Source: Micromonospora sp. PLK6-60
GTDB taxonomy: Bacteria > Actinomycetota > Actinomycetes > Mycobacteriales > Micromonosporaceae
Assembly: GCF_019890675.1 (NCBI RefSeq)
Contig: NZ_JAIOAA010000013.1
Span: 1 to 64,000 of the forward strand
DNA length: 64,000 nucleotides
Reading direction: 5' to 3'
Of the stretch, positions 14,929-25,347 are shown piece after piece (within the stretch, counting starts at the first letter, position 1; each line of letters opens with the position of its first letter). Below the pieces are notes generated by a model, which was given only the letters and a program-made list of their open reading frames with translations, did not search any database and was not told where the DNA came from. The translations under genes and the position numbers were made by a program.

Positions 14929-17267
14929 TGCTGCGCAGGCTGACCCCGGTGCTGCTCACCCTGGTCGTGGTGGCGCTGGGCATCACCGCCCTGGCCGCCC
15001 GGCCGGACCAGACCGCGCCGCGCCGGTCGGCCGACTTCGTCGTGCTGGCCGGGGTGGCCGGGCTGCGCTGGGAAGACGTCGACCCGCAGACCACCCCGAC
15101 GCTGTGGCGGATGGCCGAGCAGGGCTCCATCGGGTCGCTGTCGGTGCGGTCCGCGCACCGGCCCACCTGCCCGGTGGACGGCTGGCTGACCCTGGGCGCC
15201 GGGAACTTCGCCGCCTGGAACGGGTCCCGCCCGGCCGGCGGCTGCCCGGCCGGTGCGGTCACCGTGGAACAGCCGGACGGCATCGGCGCGAACCTGCCGC
15301 AGCAGGAGGGGGTGGTCGCCCACAACCAGGACCGGCTGCCCTGGGGCGCGGTGCCGGGCTCGCTGGCGGAGTCGGTGCGCTGCTCGGTGGCGGTCGGCCC
15401 CGGCGCGGCGGTGGCCGCGGCCCGGCCGTTCGGCCGGGTCGACCGGTACGCGTCGGCGCTGCCGAAGGACCCGGCCAAGCTGCTCGGCTCCTGCGTGCTC
15501 AGCATCGTGGACCTCGGCACGGTCAGCGGCACCGACCCGGCCGGGCGGGCCGAGGCGGCGCGCCTGGCCGACCAGCAACTGGCCCGGGTGCTGGCCGCGC
15601 GCCCGCCCCGGTCGCTGGTGCTGCTCGCCGGGATCTCCGACACCGACGAGACGTCCCGGCTGCACGTGGCGGTCGCCGACGGGCCGGGTTGGGAGCGGGG
15701 CTGGCTGACCTCGGCCAGCACCGGCCGGGAGGGCTACCTGCAACTGGCCGATCTGGCGCCCACCGCGCTCACCGCGCTGGGCCGCCCGCTGCCGCAGCGG
15801 CTCTTCGTCGGCCGGCCCGCCCAGTCGGTGGGGGAGCGCCCGGGTGATCTCGCCGCCGACATCGAGGCGACGGCGGACGCCGACCGGGAGGCCGGCGCCC
15901 AGCGCCGGGTGGCCGGGTGGTTCTTCGCCCTGCTGGCGGTTGCCCAGGTGGCGCTCGCCGTCGCGGTGCTGCCACTGCTGCGCCGCGCCCGCCGGCACGC
16001 CGGCCCGTACGGCCCGGAGCCGGTGTCGCCGCGGGTGGTCGGCGCGGTGGAGCTGCTGCTGATCGCCGCCGCGCTGGCCGTGCCGGCGGCCCTGCTGGCC
16101 GACGCGGTGCCGTGGTGGCGGGGTGAGCACGCGGGCGGGTACTTCGCGCTGGTGACGGTGCTGCTGATCGGTGGCGGGACGGCCCTGGTGCGGATCGCGC
16201 CGGGGTACGCCGGGACGCTGGGACCGCTCGGCGCGGTGGCCGGCCTGGCCACCCTGGCGGTCGGCGCGGATGTGCTCACCGGGGCCCGGTTGCAGCTCAA
16301 CGGGGTGGTGGGCTACTCGGCGTTGCAGGGCGGCCGGTACGCCGGGCTGGGCACGGTGGGTTTGGGGGTGTTCCTGGCCGGCGCGCTGCTCAGCGCCGGC
16401 TGGCTGGCGCAACGGTTCCGGCGCGGCTGGCGGCCGGCGGTGATGGTGCTGGTGGGTGGCCTGGCGGTGGTGGTGGTGGGCAGCCCGTATCTGGGCGCCG
16501 ACTCGATCGGGGCGATCGCGCTCACCGCCGGGGTGAGCGTCGCCGCCGCGATCAGCGCCGGTGGCTGGCTGACGGTGAGCCGGTTCGTCTGGGCCACCAT
16601 GGCCGGGCTGGCGGTGACCATCGGCTTCGCCACGGTGGACCTGCGCCGGCCGGAGTACGAGCGGGGCAGCCTGGGCCGTTTCCTGGCCGCGCTCGGCGAC
16701 GGCACCGGCGGGTTGACGGTGAACCGGTCCAGCAGCGCCAACTTCGAGACCCTGGTGAACAGCCCGCTGACGGTGATCGCGCTGGCCGGCGCGGCGCTGG
16801 TCTGGCTGGCCCTGCTCCAGCCGTGGGGCGGCCTGATGCGGTTGTTCGGCATCTACCCGGCGGTCCGGGCGGCGATGGCCGGCACCGGCGTCGCCGCCGG
16901 CATCGGCGGCGTGCTGGGCGGGGTGGCGCTGGACGTGGCCGGCGCGGCGGCGGCGCTGGTGGTGCCGATGGCGGCGCTGGCCGCGCTGCGGGTGCTCGAC
17001 CACTCCACCGACCGCACCCAGCCCGGCACCGGCCGGCCCTGGGACGACGTGCCGGGCGGCGGCCCGGACGACGCGCCCGACGGCCGGCCCGGGGGACAGC
17101 GGCGGCCCGGCGGCGGGCCGGCGCCGGACGACGCCGGTCCCGGCGGGCCGGTCTCGGACGACGCGGCGGGCGCGGCCGGTCCGGGGCCCGGTGACGGGGC
17201 CGACCCCGCCGACGGGCCGGTGCCGCACCAGGCCCGGCGGGCATCGACCGAGGTCACGGCCGGCTGA
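14928..17267 (+). CDS. Large membrane protein with alkaline-phosphatase-like ectodomain
   Basis: 779 residues. An N-terminal signal-anchor (VLLTLVVVALGITALAA) is followed by ~300 extracytoplasmic residues. These look like an alkaline-phosphatase superfamily core (ADFVVLAGVAGLRWEDVD, PTLWRMAEQGSIGSLSVR and LVLLAGISDTDETSRLHVAV), but the usual metal-binding set is not evident. About ten membrane helices follow (residues ~330-690), then a disordered Gly/Pro/Asp tail. ATG 14928 shares its A with the glycosyltransferase stop (TGATG). The four-gene block ends here. It could be a conserved envelope-polymer protein; function unknown. Confidence 0.72.
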   Translation: MLRRLTPVLLTLVVVALGITALAARPDQTAPRRSADFVVLAGVAGLRWEDVDPQTTPTLWRMAEQGSIGSLSVRSAHRPTCPVDGWLTLGAGNFAAWNGSRPAGGCPAGAVTVEQPDGIGANLPQQEGVVAHNQDRLPWGAVPGSLAESVRCSVAVGPGAAVAAARPFGRVDRYASALPKDPAKLLGSCVLSIVDLGTVSGTDPAGRAEAARLADQQLARVLAARPPRSLVLLAGISDTDETSRLHVAVADGPGWERGWLTSASTGREGYLQLADLAPTALTALGRPLPQRLFVGRPAQSVGERPGDLAADIEATADADREAGAQRRVAGWFFALLAVAQVALAVAVLPLLRRARRHAGPYGPEPVSPRVVGAVELLLIAAALAVPAALLADAVPWWRGEHAGGYFALVTVLLIGGGTALVRIAPGYAGTLGPLGAVAGLATLAVGADVLTGARLQLNGVVGYSALQGGRYAGLGTVGLGVFLAGALLSAGWLAQRFRRGWRPAVMVLVGGLAVVVVGSPYLGADSIGAIALTAGVSVAAAISAGGWLTVSRFVWATMAGLAVTIGFATVDLRRPEYERGSLGRFLAALGDGTGGLTVNRSSSANFETLVNSPLTVIALAGAALVWLALLQPWGGLMRLFGIYPAVRAAMAGTGVAAGIGGVLGGVALDVAGAAAALVVPMAALAALRVLDHSTDRTQPGTGRPWDDVPGGGPDDAPDGRPGGQRRPGGGPAPDDAGPGGPVSDDAAGAAGPGPGDGADPADGPVPHQARRASTEVTAG

Positions 17268-17416
17268 GCCGGCCCGGCCCGGATCGGGCGTACGACGGGT
17301 GCGGCCCCGGTCCCCGGCGGGGAAGGTGTTACCGTGGAATCCCGTGGATCGCGTGATCACCCAGGTGATCGGCACGGCGGTTCGCACGACCGCTACGGAC
17401 GACACGGGAGCAGGCC

Positions 17417-19158
<1,742 letters not shown>

Positions 19159-19162
<4 letters not shown>

Positions 19163-19764
19163 GCGCGGTCGAGCACCGGTACGAGGTGACCGGCCGGCGG
19201 GAGCGTTACGCCGGCCCGGTCTTCACCGTGTTCAGCGACGAGGTCACCATGCCGGGCGGCGGCACCGCCACCCGGGACCAGGTGCGGCACGTCGGCGCGG
19301 TGGCCGTGGTGGCGCTGGACGACGCCGGGCAGGTGGTGCTGCTGCGGCAGTACCGGCACGCCGTCGGCCGGCACCTGTGGGAGCTGCCCGCCGGGCTGAT
19401 GGACGTCGAGGGTGAGGAGCCGCCGGCCGCGGCGGCCCGGGAACTGGCCGAGGAGGCCGACCTCACCGCCGGGCGGATCGACCTGCTGGTCGACGTGCAC
19501 ACCTCGCCGGGCTTCTCCAACGAGCTGGTCCGGGTCTTCCTCGCCCGCGACCTGGGTGCGGTGCCGGCCGAGCGCCGGCACCGGCGCACCGACGAGGAGG
19601 CCGACCTCCAGGTGGTCCGGCTGGACCTGGACGAGGCGGTCGGCATGGTGCTGGCCGGTGAGATCACCAACGGTCCGTGCGTGGCCGGGCTGCTCGCCGC
19701 GGCGCGCGCCCGGGACGCCGGCTGGTCGGTGCTGCGCCGGGCCGACGCCCCGCTGCCCCGCTGA
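19159..19764 (+). CDS. Nudix hydrolase (ADP-ribose pyrophosphatase type)
   Basis: 201 residues. The Nudix box is at about residues 83-105: GLMDVEGEEPPAAAARELAE followed by EADL, which keeps the REL-x-EEA core and the metal-binding Glu residues. RDQVRHVGAVAVVALDDAGQ and LLRQYRHAVGRHLWELPAG fit ADP-ribose pyrophosphatases. ATG 19159 overlaps the pyrG stop (ATGA). It is the positional match to Rv1700, which follows pyrG in M. tuberculosis. Likely role: hydrolysis of ADP-ribose or related nucleoside diphosphates in the cytosol. Confidence 0.9.
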
Positions 19765-19776
19765 CCGGGTACGCCC

Positions 19777-19814
19777 CGACGGGCCGGCGCGGCTGTCGCC
19801 GCACCGGCCCGTCG
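19777..19814 (+). terminator. Terminator after Nudix gene
   Basis: CGACGGGCCGG at 19777-19787 pairs perfectly with CCGGCCCGTCG at 19804-19814 (11 bp, 16 nt loop that can fold further). It separates the pyrG-Nudix unit from ald. Confidence 0.65.
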
Positions 19815-20198
19815 CCCGTCGCGCACGCGTCCGCGTCTCCGTCCCGGCGGGGCGTATTGCGGCATGTCGGCCTGTTCGGCCTCGGTTAGGCCGCTTATTG
19901 CCGCACGTCGGTGCCACCCCGCCGGCCGAGCACGGCCCAGCGGCGCGGCCGCGGTCGTGGTCGGTGGGCGGGGACGGTCACCCGGTGCGACGATGGGGGT
20001 GGTTCCACGGGCGGCAGGGAGGGCCATTCCTGACACATCGTCAGGCGAACCCGTCACCGGGTGTCAGTGTGCTGGCTTCCCGAGGGTGGGTGCGGCCCTA
20101 GACTGCCGCCGGGCGGACCGGTGGACCGCGTCGGCAATGGGGCCGCCGTGGCGCCGCGCAGTCGGGGATGAGCAGCCCCGGAGGAAGGTGTCTGCATC
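19815..20198 (+). promoter_or_regulatory. ald upstream region with spaced direct repeat
   Basis: This part of the 434 bp gap holds no gene. TATTGCGGCATGTCGG at 19855-19870 and TATTGCCGCACGTCGG at 19896-19911 match at 14 of 16 positions and begin 41 bp apart, about four helical turns. TAGACT at 20099-20104 is a plausible -10. The long leader to GTG 20199 is GC-rich. Alanine dehydrogenase genes are often controlled by Lrp/AsnC-type AldR, which binds several phased sites; that these repeats are such sites is an inference. Confidence 0.45.
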
Positions 20199-21314
20199 GT
20201 GAAGGTCGGAATCCCGCGCGAGGTCAAGAACCACGAGTACCGCGTGGCGATCACGCCCGCGGGCGTCAACGAGTTCACCCGCCACGGCCACGAGGTCTTC
20301 GTCGAGGCCGGTGCCGGCGTCGGCTCCAGCATCACCGACGACGAGTTCGCCGCGGCCGGCGCGAAGATCCTGGCCACCGCCGACGAGGTCTGGGACGCCG
20401 CCGAGCTGGTGCTCAAGGTCAAGGAACCGATCGCCGAGGAATACCACCGGATGCGCGAGGGGCAGGTGCTCTTCACCTACCTGCACCTGGCCGCCTCGAA
20501 GGACTGCACCGACGCGCTTGTCGACCGCAAGGTCACCGGCATCGCGTACGAGACCGTCGAGCTGCCCGACCGCTCGCTGCCGCTGCTCGCCCCGATGTCC
20601 GAGGTGGCCGGCCGGCTCGCCCCGCAGGTGGGCGCCTTCTACATGATGCGTACCGGCGGCGGCCGGGGCGTGCTGCCCGGCGGCGTCTCCGGCGTGTACG
20701 CGGCGAAGACCGTGGTCATCGGCGCGGGCGTGTCCGGCATGAACGCCGCCGCCATCGCGCTCGGCCTGCAGTCCGAGGTGCTGCTGCTGGACAAGAACGT
20801 CGCCCGGCTGCGCCAGGCCGACGCCATCTACCGGGGCCACCTGCAGACGGTCGCCTCCAACGCGTACGAGATCGAGCGGGCGGTGCTCGACGCCGACCTG
20901 GTGATCGGCGCGGTGCTGGTGCCCGGCGCGAAGGCCCCGAAGCTCATCTCCAACGAGCTGGTGTCCCGGATGAAGCCGGGCAGCGTGCTCGTCGACATCG
21001 CCATCGACCAGGGTGGCTGCTTCGAGGACTCGCGGGCCACCACGCACGCCGACCCGACCTACAAGGTGCACGAGTCGATCTTCTACTGCGTGGCGAACAT
21101 GCCCGGCGCGGTGCCCAACACCAGCACCCACGCGCTGACCAACGTCACCCTGCCGTACGCGCTGGAGCTGGCCAACCAGGGCTGGCGGGCGGCGCTGCGC
21201 AACGACCCGGCCCTCGCCCTGGGCCTGAACACCCACGCCGGCCGGGTGGTGTACGGCCCGGTGGCCGAGGCGCACGGCCTGGACGTGCTGCCGCTGGCCG
21301 AGGTGCTGGGCTGA
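20199..21314 (+). CDS. ald: Alanine dehydrogenase
   Basis: 371 residues, full length. It catalyses NAD-dependent reversible deamination of L-alanine to pyruvate. The start MKVGIPREVKNHEYRVAITP carries the substrate-binding Arg. Catalytic Lys75 (LVLKVKEP) and His96 (LFTYLHLAA) fall at exactly the known positions. The Rossmann motif is VVIGAGVSGMNAAAIALGLQ near 170, and the DQGGCFEDS loop with the catalytic Asp is near 270. GTG 20199 has the strong site GGAGGAAGG 10 nt upstream. In M. tuberculosis ald lies elsewhere, so its place between the Nudix gene and xerD is local. Confidence 0.95.
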   Translation: MKVGIPREVKNHEYRVAITPAGVNEFTRHGHEVFVEAGAGVGSSITDDEFAAAGAKILATADEVWDAAELVLKVKEPIAEEYHRMREGQVLFTYLHLAASKDCTDALVDRKVTGIAYETVELPDRSLPLLAPMSEVAGRLAPQVGAFYMMRTGGGRGVLPGGVSGVYAAKTVVIGAGVSGMNAAAIALGLQSEVLLLDKNVARLRQADAIYRGHLQTVASNAYEIERAVLDADLVIGAVLVPGAKAPKLISNELVSRMKPGSVLVDIAIDQGGCFEDSRATTHADPTYKVHESIFYCVANMPGAVPNTSTHALTNVTLPYALELANQGWRAALRNDPALALGLNTHAGRVVYGPVAEAHGLDVLPLAEVLG

Positions 21315-22300
21315 GCGCTGCCACCGACGCCAGGGCCGGCGCGGAACCCGCGCCGGCCCTGCGCCGCGCGGTCCGGGGCTACCTGGACCACCTCACCGTC
21401 GAGCGGGGCCTGTCCCCGAACACGCTCGCGTCGTACCGCCGGGACCTGGACCGCTACCTGGACACCCTCGCCGCGGCCGGCGTCACCGACCTCGCGTCGG
21501 TCGGCGCCGGCACCGTCGAGGCGCACCTGGCCCGGCTGCGGGCCGGCGACGACGACCACCCGCCGCTCGCGGTCTCCTCGGCCGCCCGGGCCGCCAGCGC
21601 GGTGCGCGGCCTGCACCGGTTCGCGCTGCGCGAGGGGCTGACCGCCGCCGACCCGAGCCGCGACGTGCACCCGCCCACCCCACCACGGCGGCTGCCCCGG
21701 GCCCTGCCGGTCGCCGACGTGGTCCGGCTGCTGGAGACCGCCGGCCCGACCACCGCCACCGGCGACGGGGCGGCCCTCGCGCTGCGCGACCGGGCGCTGC
21801 TGGAGTTCCTGTACGGCACCGGGGCGCGGATCTCCGAGGCGGTCGGCCTGGCCGTGGACGACCTGGACGCCGAGGCCGGCTCGGTGCTGCTGCGCGGCAA
21901 GGGCGGGCGCAGCCGGCTGGTCCCGATCGGCGGGTACGCCGTCGAGGCGGTGCGCGCCTGGCTGGTGCGCGCCCGTCCCGGGCTGGTCGCCGCCGGCCGG
22001 GGCACCCCGGCACTGTTCGTCAACGCCCGGGGCGGCCGGCTGACCCGCCAGGGCGCCTGGACCATCCTGCGCCGCGCCGCCGACCGCGCCGGCCTGCCGG
22101 TGGACGGGCCGGACGCGGTCTCCCCGCACACCCTGCGCCACTCCTTCGCCACCCATTTGCTCGACGGCGGCGCGGACGTGCGGGTGGTGCAGGAACTGCT
22201 CGGTCACGCGTCGGTCACCACCACCCAGGTGTACACGTTGGTCACCGTGGAGCGGCTGCGCGAGGTGTACGCCACCGCCCATCCGCGCGCCCGCGGCTGA
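21311..22300 (+). CDS. xerD: Tyrosine recombinase XerD, probable CTG start
   Basis: About 329 residues. The N-terminal SAM-like core-binding domain has LRRAVRGYLDHLTVERGLSP. The catalytic domain has Arg173 (GTGARISEAVGL), His273-x2-Arg276 (HTLRHSF), His299 (LLGHASV) and nucleophile Tyr308 (TTTQVYT). XerD resolves chromosome dimers at dif with XerC. No ATG, GTG or TTG in this frame lies between the ald end and the conserved N-terminus. CTG 21311 makes a CTGA overlap with the ald stop, and GAGG lies about 8 nt upstream, so CTG is the best start. A later start would cut the core-binding domain. Confidence 0.88.
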   Translation: MSAATDARAGAEPAPALRRAVRGYLDHLTVERGLSPNTLASYRRDLDRYLDTLAAAGVTDLASVGAGTVEAHLARLRAGDDDHPPLAVSSAARAASAVRGLHRFALREGLTAADPSRDVHPPTPPRRLPRALPVADVVRLLETAGPTTATGDGAALALRDRALLEFLYGTGARISEAVGLAVDDLDAEAGSVLLRGKGGRSRLVPIGGYAVEAVRAWLVRARPGLVAAGRGTPALFVNARGGRLTRQGAWTILRRAADRAGLPVDGPDAVSPHTLRHSFATHLLDGGADVRVVQELLGHASVTTTQVYTLVTVERLREVYATAHPRARG

Positions 22301-22301
22301 G

Positions 22302-22329
22302 CCGGACCGGGCGGCGGTCGCCGGTCCGG
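22302..22329 (+). terminator. Hairpin after xerD
   Basis: CCGGACCGG at 22302-22310 pairs with CCGGTCCGG at 22321-22329 (9 bp, 10 nt loop), directly after the xerD stop. GC-rich and without a T tract. Confidence 0.5.
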
Positions 22330-22493
22330 TGGCCGACACGCCGGACCGGTACCGAACGCCCTGCTCGCCGGTGGCGTACAGTCGGCATCGGCGCGGACCT
22401 CCTGGGCGACACCGACCGGGGTACGCAGCGGCGCCGCGAGGGACGTCGGACGGCTCCGACGCCGGGTGGTCGTCGGGAGGGGGCAACGAGGAC

Positions 22494-23417
22494 ATGGCTG
22501 GCAACGAGGATCGTGCCGACGCCTGGACGTCGGAGCTCCGCGAGCAGCAGGCGTCGCTCGGCGCGGACCTCGGGCCGGCGGACCCGGCCGCGTACACGAT
22601 GCGCAAGCCGATCCCGGAGCCGATGCCCACCGACCGGCACGGCCCGGCGCGGATCATCGCGATGGCCAACCAGAAGGGTGGCGTCGGCAAGACCACCACC
22701 ACCATCAACCTGGGCGCCGCGCTGGCGGAGTACGGCCGCAAGGTGCTGCTTGTCGACTTCGACCCGCAGGGCGCGCTCTCGGTGGGCCTGGGGGTCAACC
22801 CGCACAACCTCGACCTGTCGGTCTACAACCTGCTCATGCAGGACGACGTCACCGCCGAGGACGTCCTGATCAAGACCGACGTGGCCGGCCTGCACCTGCT
22901 GCCGGCCAACATCGACCTCTCCGCCGCCGAGATCCAGCTGGTCAACGAGGTCGCCCGGGAGATGGCCCTGGCCCGGGTGCTGCGGACCATCCGCAAGGAA
23001 TACGACTTCATCCTGATCGACTGCCAGCCCTCGCTGGGCCTGCTGGCGATCAACGCGCTGACCGTGGCGCACGGCGTGCTCATCCCACTCGAGTGCGAGT
23101 TCTTCAGCCTGCGCGGCGTGGCGCTGCTGCTGGACACCATCGACAAGGTGCGCGAGCGGCTCAACTTCGACCTGGAGCTGGAAGGCATCCTCGCCACCAT
23201 GTACGACAGCCGCACCACCCACTGCCGGCAGGTGCTGCAACGGGTGGTGGAGGCGTTCGGCGACAAGGTCTACCAGACGGTGATCACCAAGACGGTGAAG
23301 TTCCCCGAGTCCACCGTGGCCGGTGCCCCGATCACCACCCTCGACCCGGCGTCCTCCGGCGCCCGCAACTACCGCCAGCTCGCCCGTGAGGTGATCGCCG
23401 CCCAGGCGGAGCGGTAG
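22494..23417 (+). CDS. parA: ParA/Soj-family partition ATPase
   Basis: 307 residues. The deviant Walker A NQKGGVGKTTTTINL is at residues 59-73, with the signature Lys in KGGVGK. Walker A' is LLVDFDPQGALSVGLG near 84, and FILIDCQPSLGLL near 172 is Walker B. The C-terminal PESTVAGAPITTLDPAS is typical of chromosomal ParA. ATG 22494 follows GGGAGGGGG at 22475-22483. TACAGT near 22377 is a possible -10. It sits directly before scpA-scpB, matching Rv1708-Rv1710, so it probably acts in chromosome organisation with the SMC complex; no parB is adjacent. Confidence 0.9.
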   Translation: MAGNEDRADAWTSELREQQASLGADLGPADPAAYTMRKPIPEPMPTDRHGPARIIAMANQKGGVGKTTTTINLGAALAEYGRKVLLVDFDPQGALSVGLGVNPHNLDLSVYNLLMQDDVTAEDVLIKTDVAGLHLLPANIDLSAAEIQLVNEVAREMALARVLRTIRKEYDFILIDCQPSLGLLAINALTVAHGVLIPLECEFFSLRGVALLLDTIDKVRERLNFDLELEGILATMYDSRTTHCRQVLQRVVEAFGDKVYQTVITKTVKFPESTVAGAPITTLDPASSGARNYRQLAREVIAAQAER

Positions 23418-23458
23418 CCGCAGGTCCGGTCCGTGCTGACGTGGACTACGGTCTTCCG

Positions 23459-24424
23459 GTGACCGCGCCCCTGCTCGACCCGCCGGCGAGCCCGGACCAG
23501 CCGCCCGTGGCGGCGGCCGAGGCCGCCGCCGAGGTGCCCACCGACCCGGCCGGCGTGCCGGCGGCGGAGGAGAGCGCGGGCTTCACCGTCCGGCTGGCGA
23601 ACTTCACCGGCCCGTTCGACCTGCTGCTGCAACTGATCAGCAAGCACAAGCTCGACGTGACCGAGGTGGCGCTGCACCGGGTCACCGACGAGTTCATCGC
23701 CTACATCCGGGCCATGGGCGACCAGTGGGACCTCGACGAGACCAGCGAGTTCCTGCTCATCGCGGCCACCCTGCTGGACCTGAAGGCGGCCCGGCTGCTG
23801 CCCGCCGCCGAGGTCGAGGACGAGGAGGACCTGGCCCTGCTGGAGGCCCGGGACCTGCTCTTCGCCCGGCTGCTCCAATACAAGGCGTACAAGGAGGCGG
23901 CGGCGCACATCGCCGAGCTGGAGGCCGTCGGCGGCCGGCGCTACCCACGGGCGGTCACCCTGGAACCCCGGTACGCCGAGGCGCTGCCCGACCTGGTGCT
24001 CGGCGTCGGCCCGCAGCGGCTGCTGAAGTTGGCGCTGCGGGCGATGACGCCGAAACCGGTGCCCGAGGTCTCCATCGCGCACGTGCACATGGTCCGGGTC
24101 AGCGTCCGGGAGCACGCGGAGATCATCACCGGCCGACTGCGCCGGGCCGGCACGGCGAGCTTCGCCGCGCTCTGCGCGGACTGCGACATCACCCTGGAGG
24201 TGGTGGCCCGCTTCCTGGCGCTGCTGGAGCTGTACCGGCAGGGGCTGGTCGCCTTCGTGCAGGACGAGGCGCTGGAGGAGCTGACGGTGCGCTGGACCGG
24301 CCCGGCCGACGGCGGCACCGACCTGCACATCGACGAGTACGCCGGCACCCCCGCCGAGGCGGGGCCGTCGGCGACGGGGCCGGGCGGTGACGTGGTGGGG
24401 ACGACGGAGGAGCGAGCGGAATGA
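23459..24424 (+). CDS. scpA: Segregation and condensation protein ScpA
   Basis: About 321 residues. The kleisin N-terminus is clear: FTVRLANFTGPFDLLLQLIS and KHKLDVTEVALHRVTDEFI. EFLLIAATLLDLKAARLLP follows, and the C-terminal winged helix contains FLALLELYRQGLVAFVQDEA. ScpA bridges SMC heads and binds ScpB. The first ~45 residues are a variable Pro/Ala linker. No Shine-Dalgarno supports either GTG 23459 or GTG 23441; TACGGT at 23447-23452 lies 6 nt before GTG 23459 and could be the -10 of a leaderless transcript. The stop overlaps the scpB start (ATGA). Confidence 0.88.
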   Translation: MTAPLLDPPASPDQPPVAAAEAAAEVPTDPAGVPAAEESAGFTVRLANFTGPFDLLLQLISKHKLDVTEVALHRVTDEFIAYIRAMGDQWDLDETSEFLLIAATLLDLKAARLLPAAEVEDEEDLALLEARDLLFARLLQYKAYKEAAAHIAELEAVGGRRYPRAVTLEPRYAEALPDLVLGVGPQRLLKLALRAMTPKPVPEVSIAHVHMVRVSVREHAEIITGRLRRAGTASFAALCADCDITLEVVARFLALLELYRQGLVAFVQDEALEELTVRWTGPADGGTDLHIDEYAGTPAEAGPSATGPGGDVVGTTEERAE

Positions 24425-25347
24425 GCGAGCAGCAGCGCCGGGACTCCCTGGCCGAACAGGCCGCCGCCTGGGTCCCCCCGTGGGAACGCCCCGCACCCCC
24501 GCCGAACCCCGAACCCGACCCCACTTCCGAGCCGCCCGAGCCGCCCGTCGACGGCGAGGACGACCCGATCTTGGACAGTTACCGTTCGTCCGGAACGGAA
24601 ACTGTCCAAGATCCGGCGGTGGCGGGTGGGCCGGCGGGACAGGACGAGGCCGCGGGCCGGAGCCGACCCGAGGCGCGGGAGGCGGCTGCGGAGGGCGTGC
24701 CGGCTGCGCGGGCGGCGGGGGAGGACGGCGCTGGGGGCGTACCCAGGAAGCAGCCGGCGGGGCGGCGGCGGGCGACGCCGCCGCCGGAGCCCGGGCCGGT
24801 GCTGGACGACGCGGAGCTGCGTGGCGCGCTGGAGGCGATCCTGCTGGTGGTGGACGAGCCGGTCAGCGAGCTGACCCTGGCCCAGGTCCTGGAGCAGGCC
24901 CCGGAGCGGATCGGTCCGGCGCTTGCCGGCATCGCCGCCGGTTACACCGCCGCCGGACACGGCTTCGAGCTGCGCCGGGCCGCCGGCGGCTGGCGGCTCT
25001 ACACCCGGCCGGAATACGCGAGCTACGTCGAGCGGTTCGTGTTGGACGGGCAGTCGGTGCGGCTGACCCAGGCCGCGCTGGAGACCCTGGCCGTGATCGC
25101 CTACAAGCAGCCGGTGACCCGGTCGCGGATCTCGGCCATCCGGGGTGTGAACTGCGACGGGGTTATCCGTACCCTGGTCTCCCGCGGCCTGGTCGAGGAG
25201 TGCGGCACCGAGGCGGACAGCGGGGCGTTCCTGTACCGGACCACCACGATGTTCCTGGAGAAGCTGGGACTCGACTCGGTGGCCGACCTGCCGCCCCTGG
25301 CCCCGTTCCTGCCTGACGACGTGGAAGAGCTTGCCGATGCGACGTGA
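24421..25347 (+). CDS. scpB: Segregation and condensation protein ScpB
   Basis: 308 residues. The conserved part begins near residue 130: LDDAELRGALEAILLVVDEP, then TQAALETLAVIAYKQPVTRS with RISAIRGVN, typical of the double winged helix. ScpB dimerises and binds ScpA. The first ~125 residues are a long Pro/Glu/Ala linker, well beyond the usual length (~190-220 residues in total). Inside it residues ~50-65 are encoded by a strong palindrome at 24567-24613 that looks like an inserted repeat. ATG 24421 overlaps the scpA stop; the 3' end overlaps the rluB start by 11 nt. Confidence 0.9.
   Translation: MSEQQRRDSLAEQAAAWVPPWERPAPPPNPEPDPTSEPPEPPVDGEDDPILDSYRSSGTETVQDPAVAGGPAGQDEAAGRSRPEAREAAAEGVPAARAAGEDGAGGVPRKQPAGRRRATPPPEPGPVLDDAELRGALEAILLVVDEPVSELTLAQVLEQAPERIGPALAGIAAGYTAAGHGFELRRAAGGWRLYTRPEYASYVERFVLDGQSVRLTQAALETLAVIAYKQPVTRSRISAIRGVNCDGVIRTLVSRGLVEECGTEADSGAFLYRTTTMFLEKLGLDSVADLPPLAPFLPDDVEELADAT
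24567..24613. repeat. REP-like palindrome inserted in scpB coding sequence
   Basis: GATCTTGGACAGTT at 24567-24580 is the exact reverse complement of AACTGTCCAAGATC at 24600-24613. Inside, CCGTTC at 24582-24587 pairs with GAACGG at 24593-24598, leaving loop GTCCG and one A/A mismatch. The 47 nt hairpin is much less GC-rich than its surroundings and reads through in frame as ILDSYRSSGTETVQD. It looks like a repetitive palindromic element that landed in a tolerant linker. Confidence 0.75.

Noticed and set aside
20105..20198. GC-rich ald leader considered as a riboswitch
   Set aside because: No conserved riboswitch core (for example the glycine type) is recognisable, and helices there are explained by base composition.
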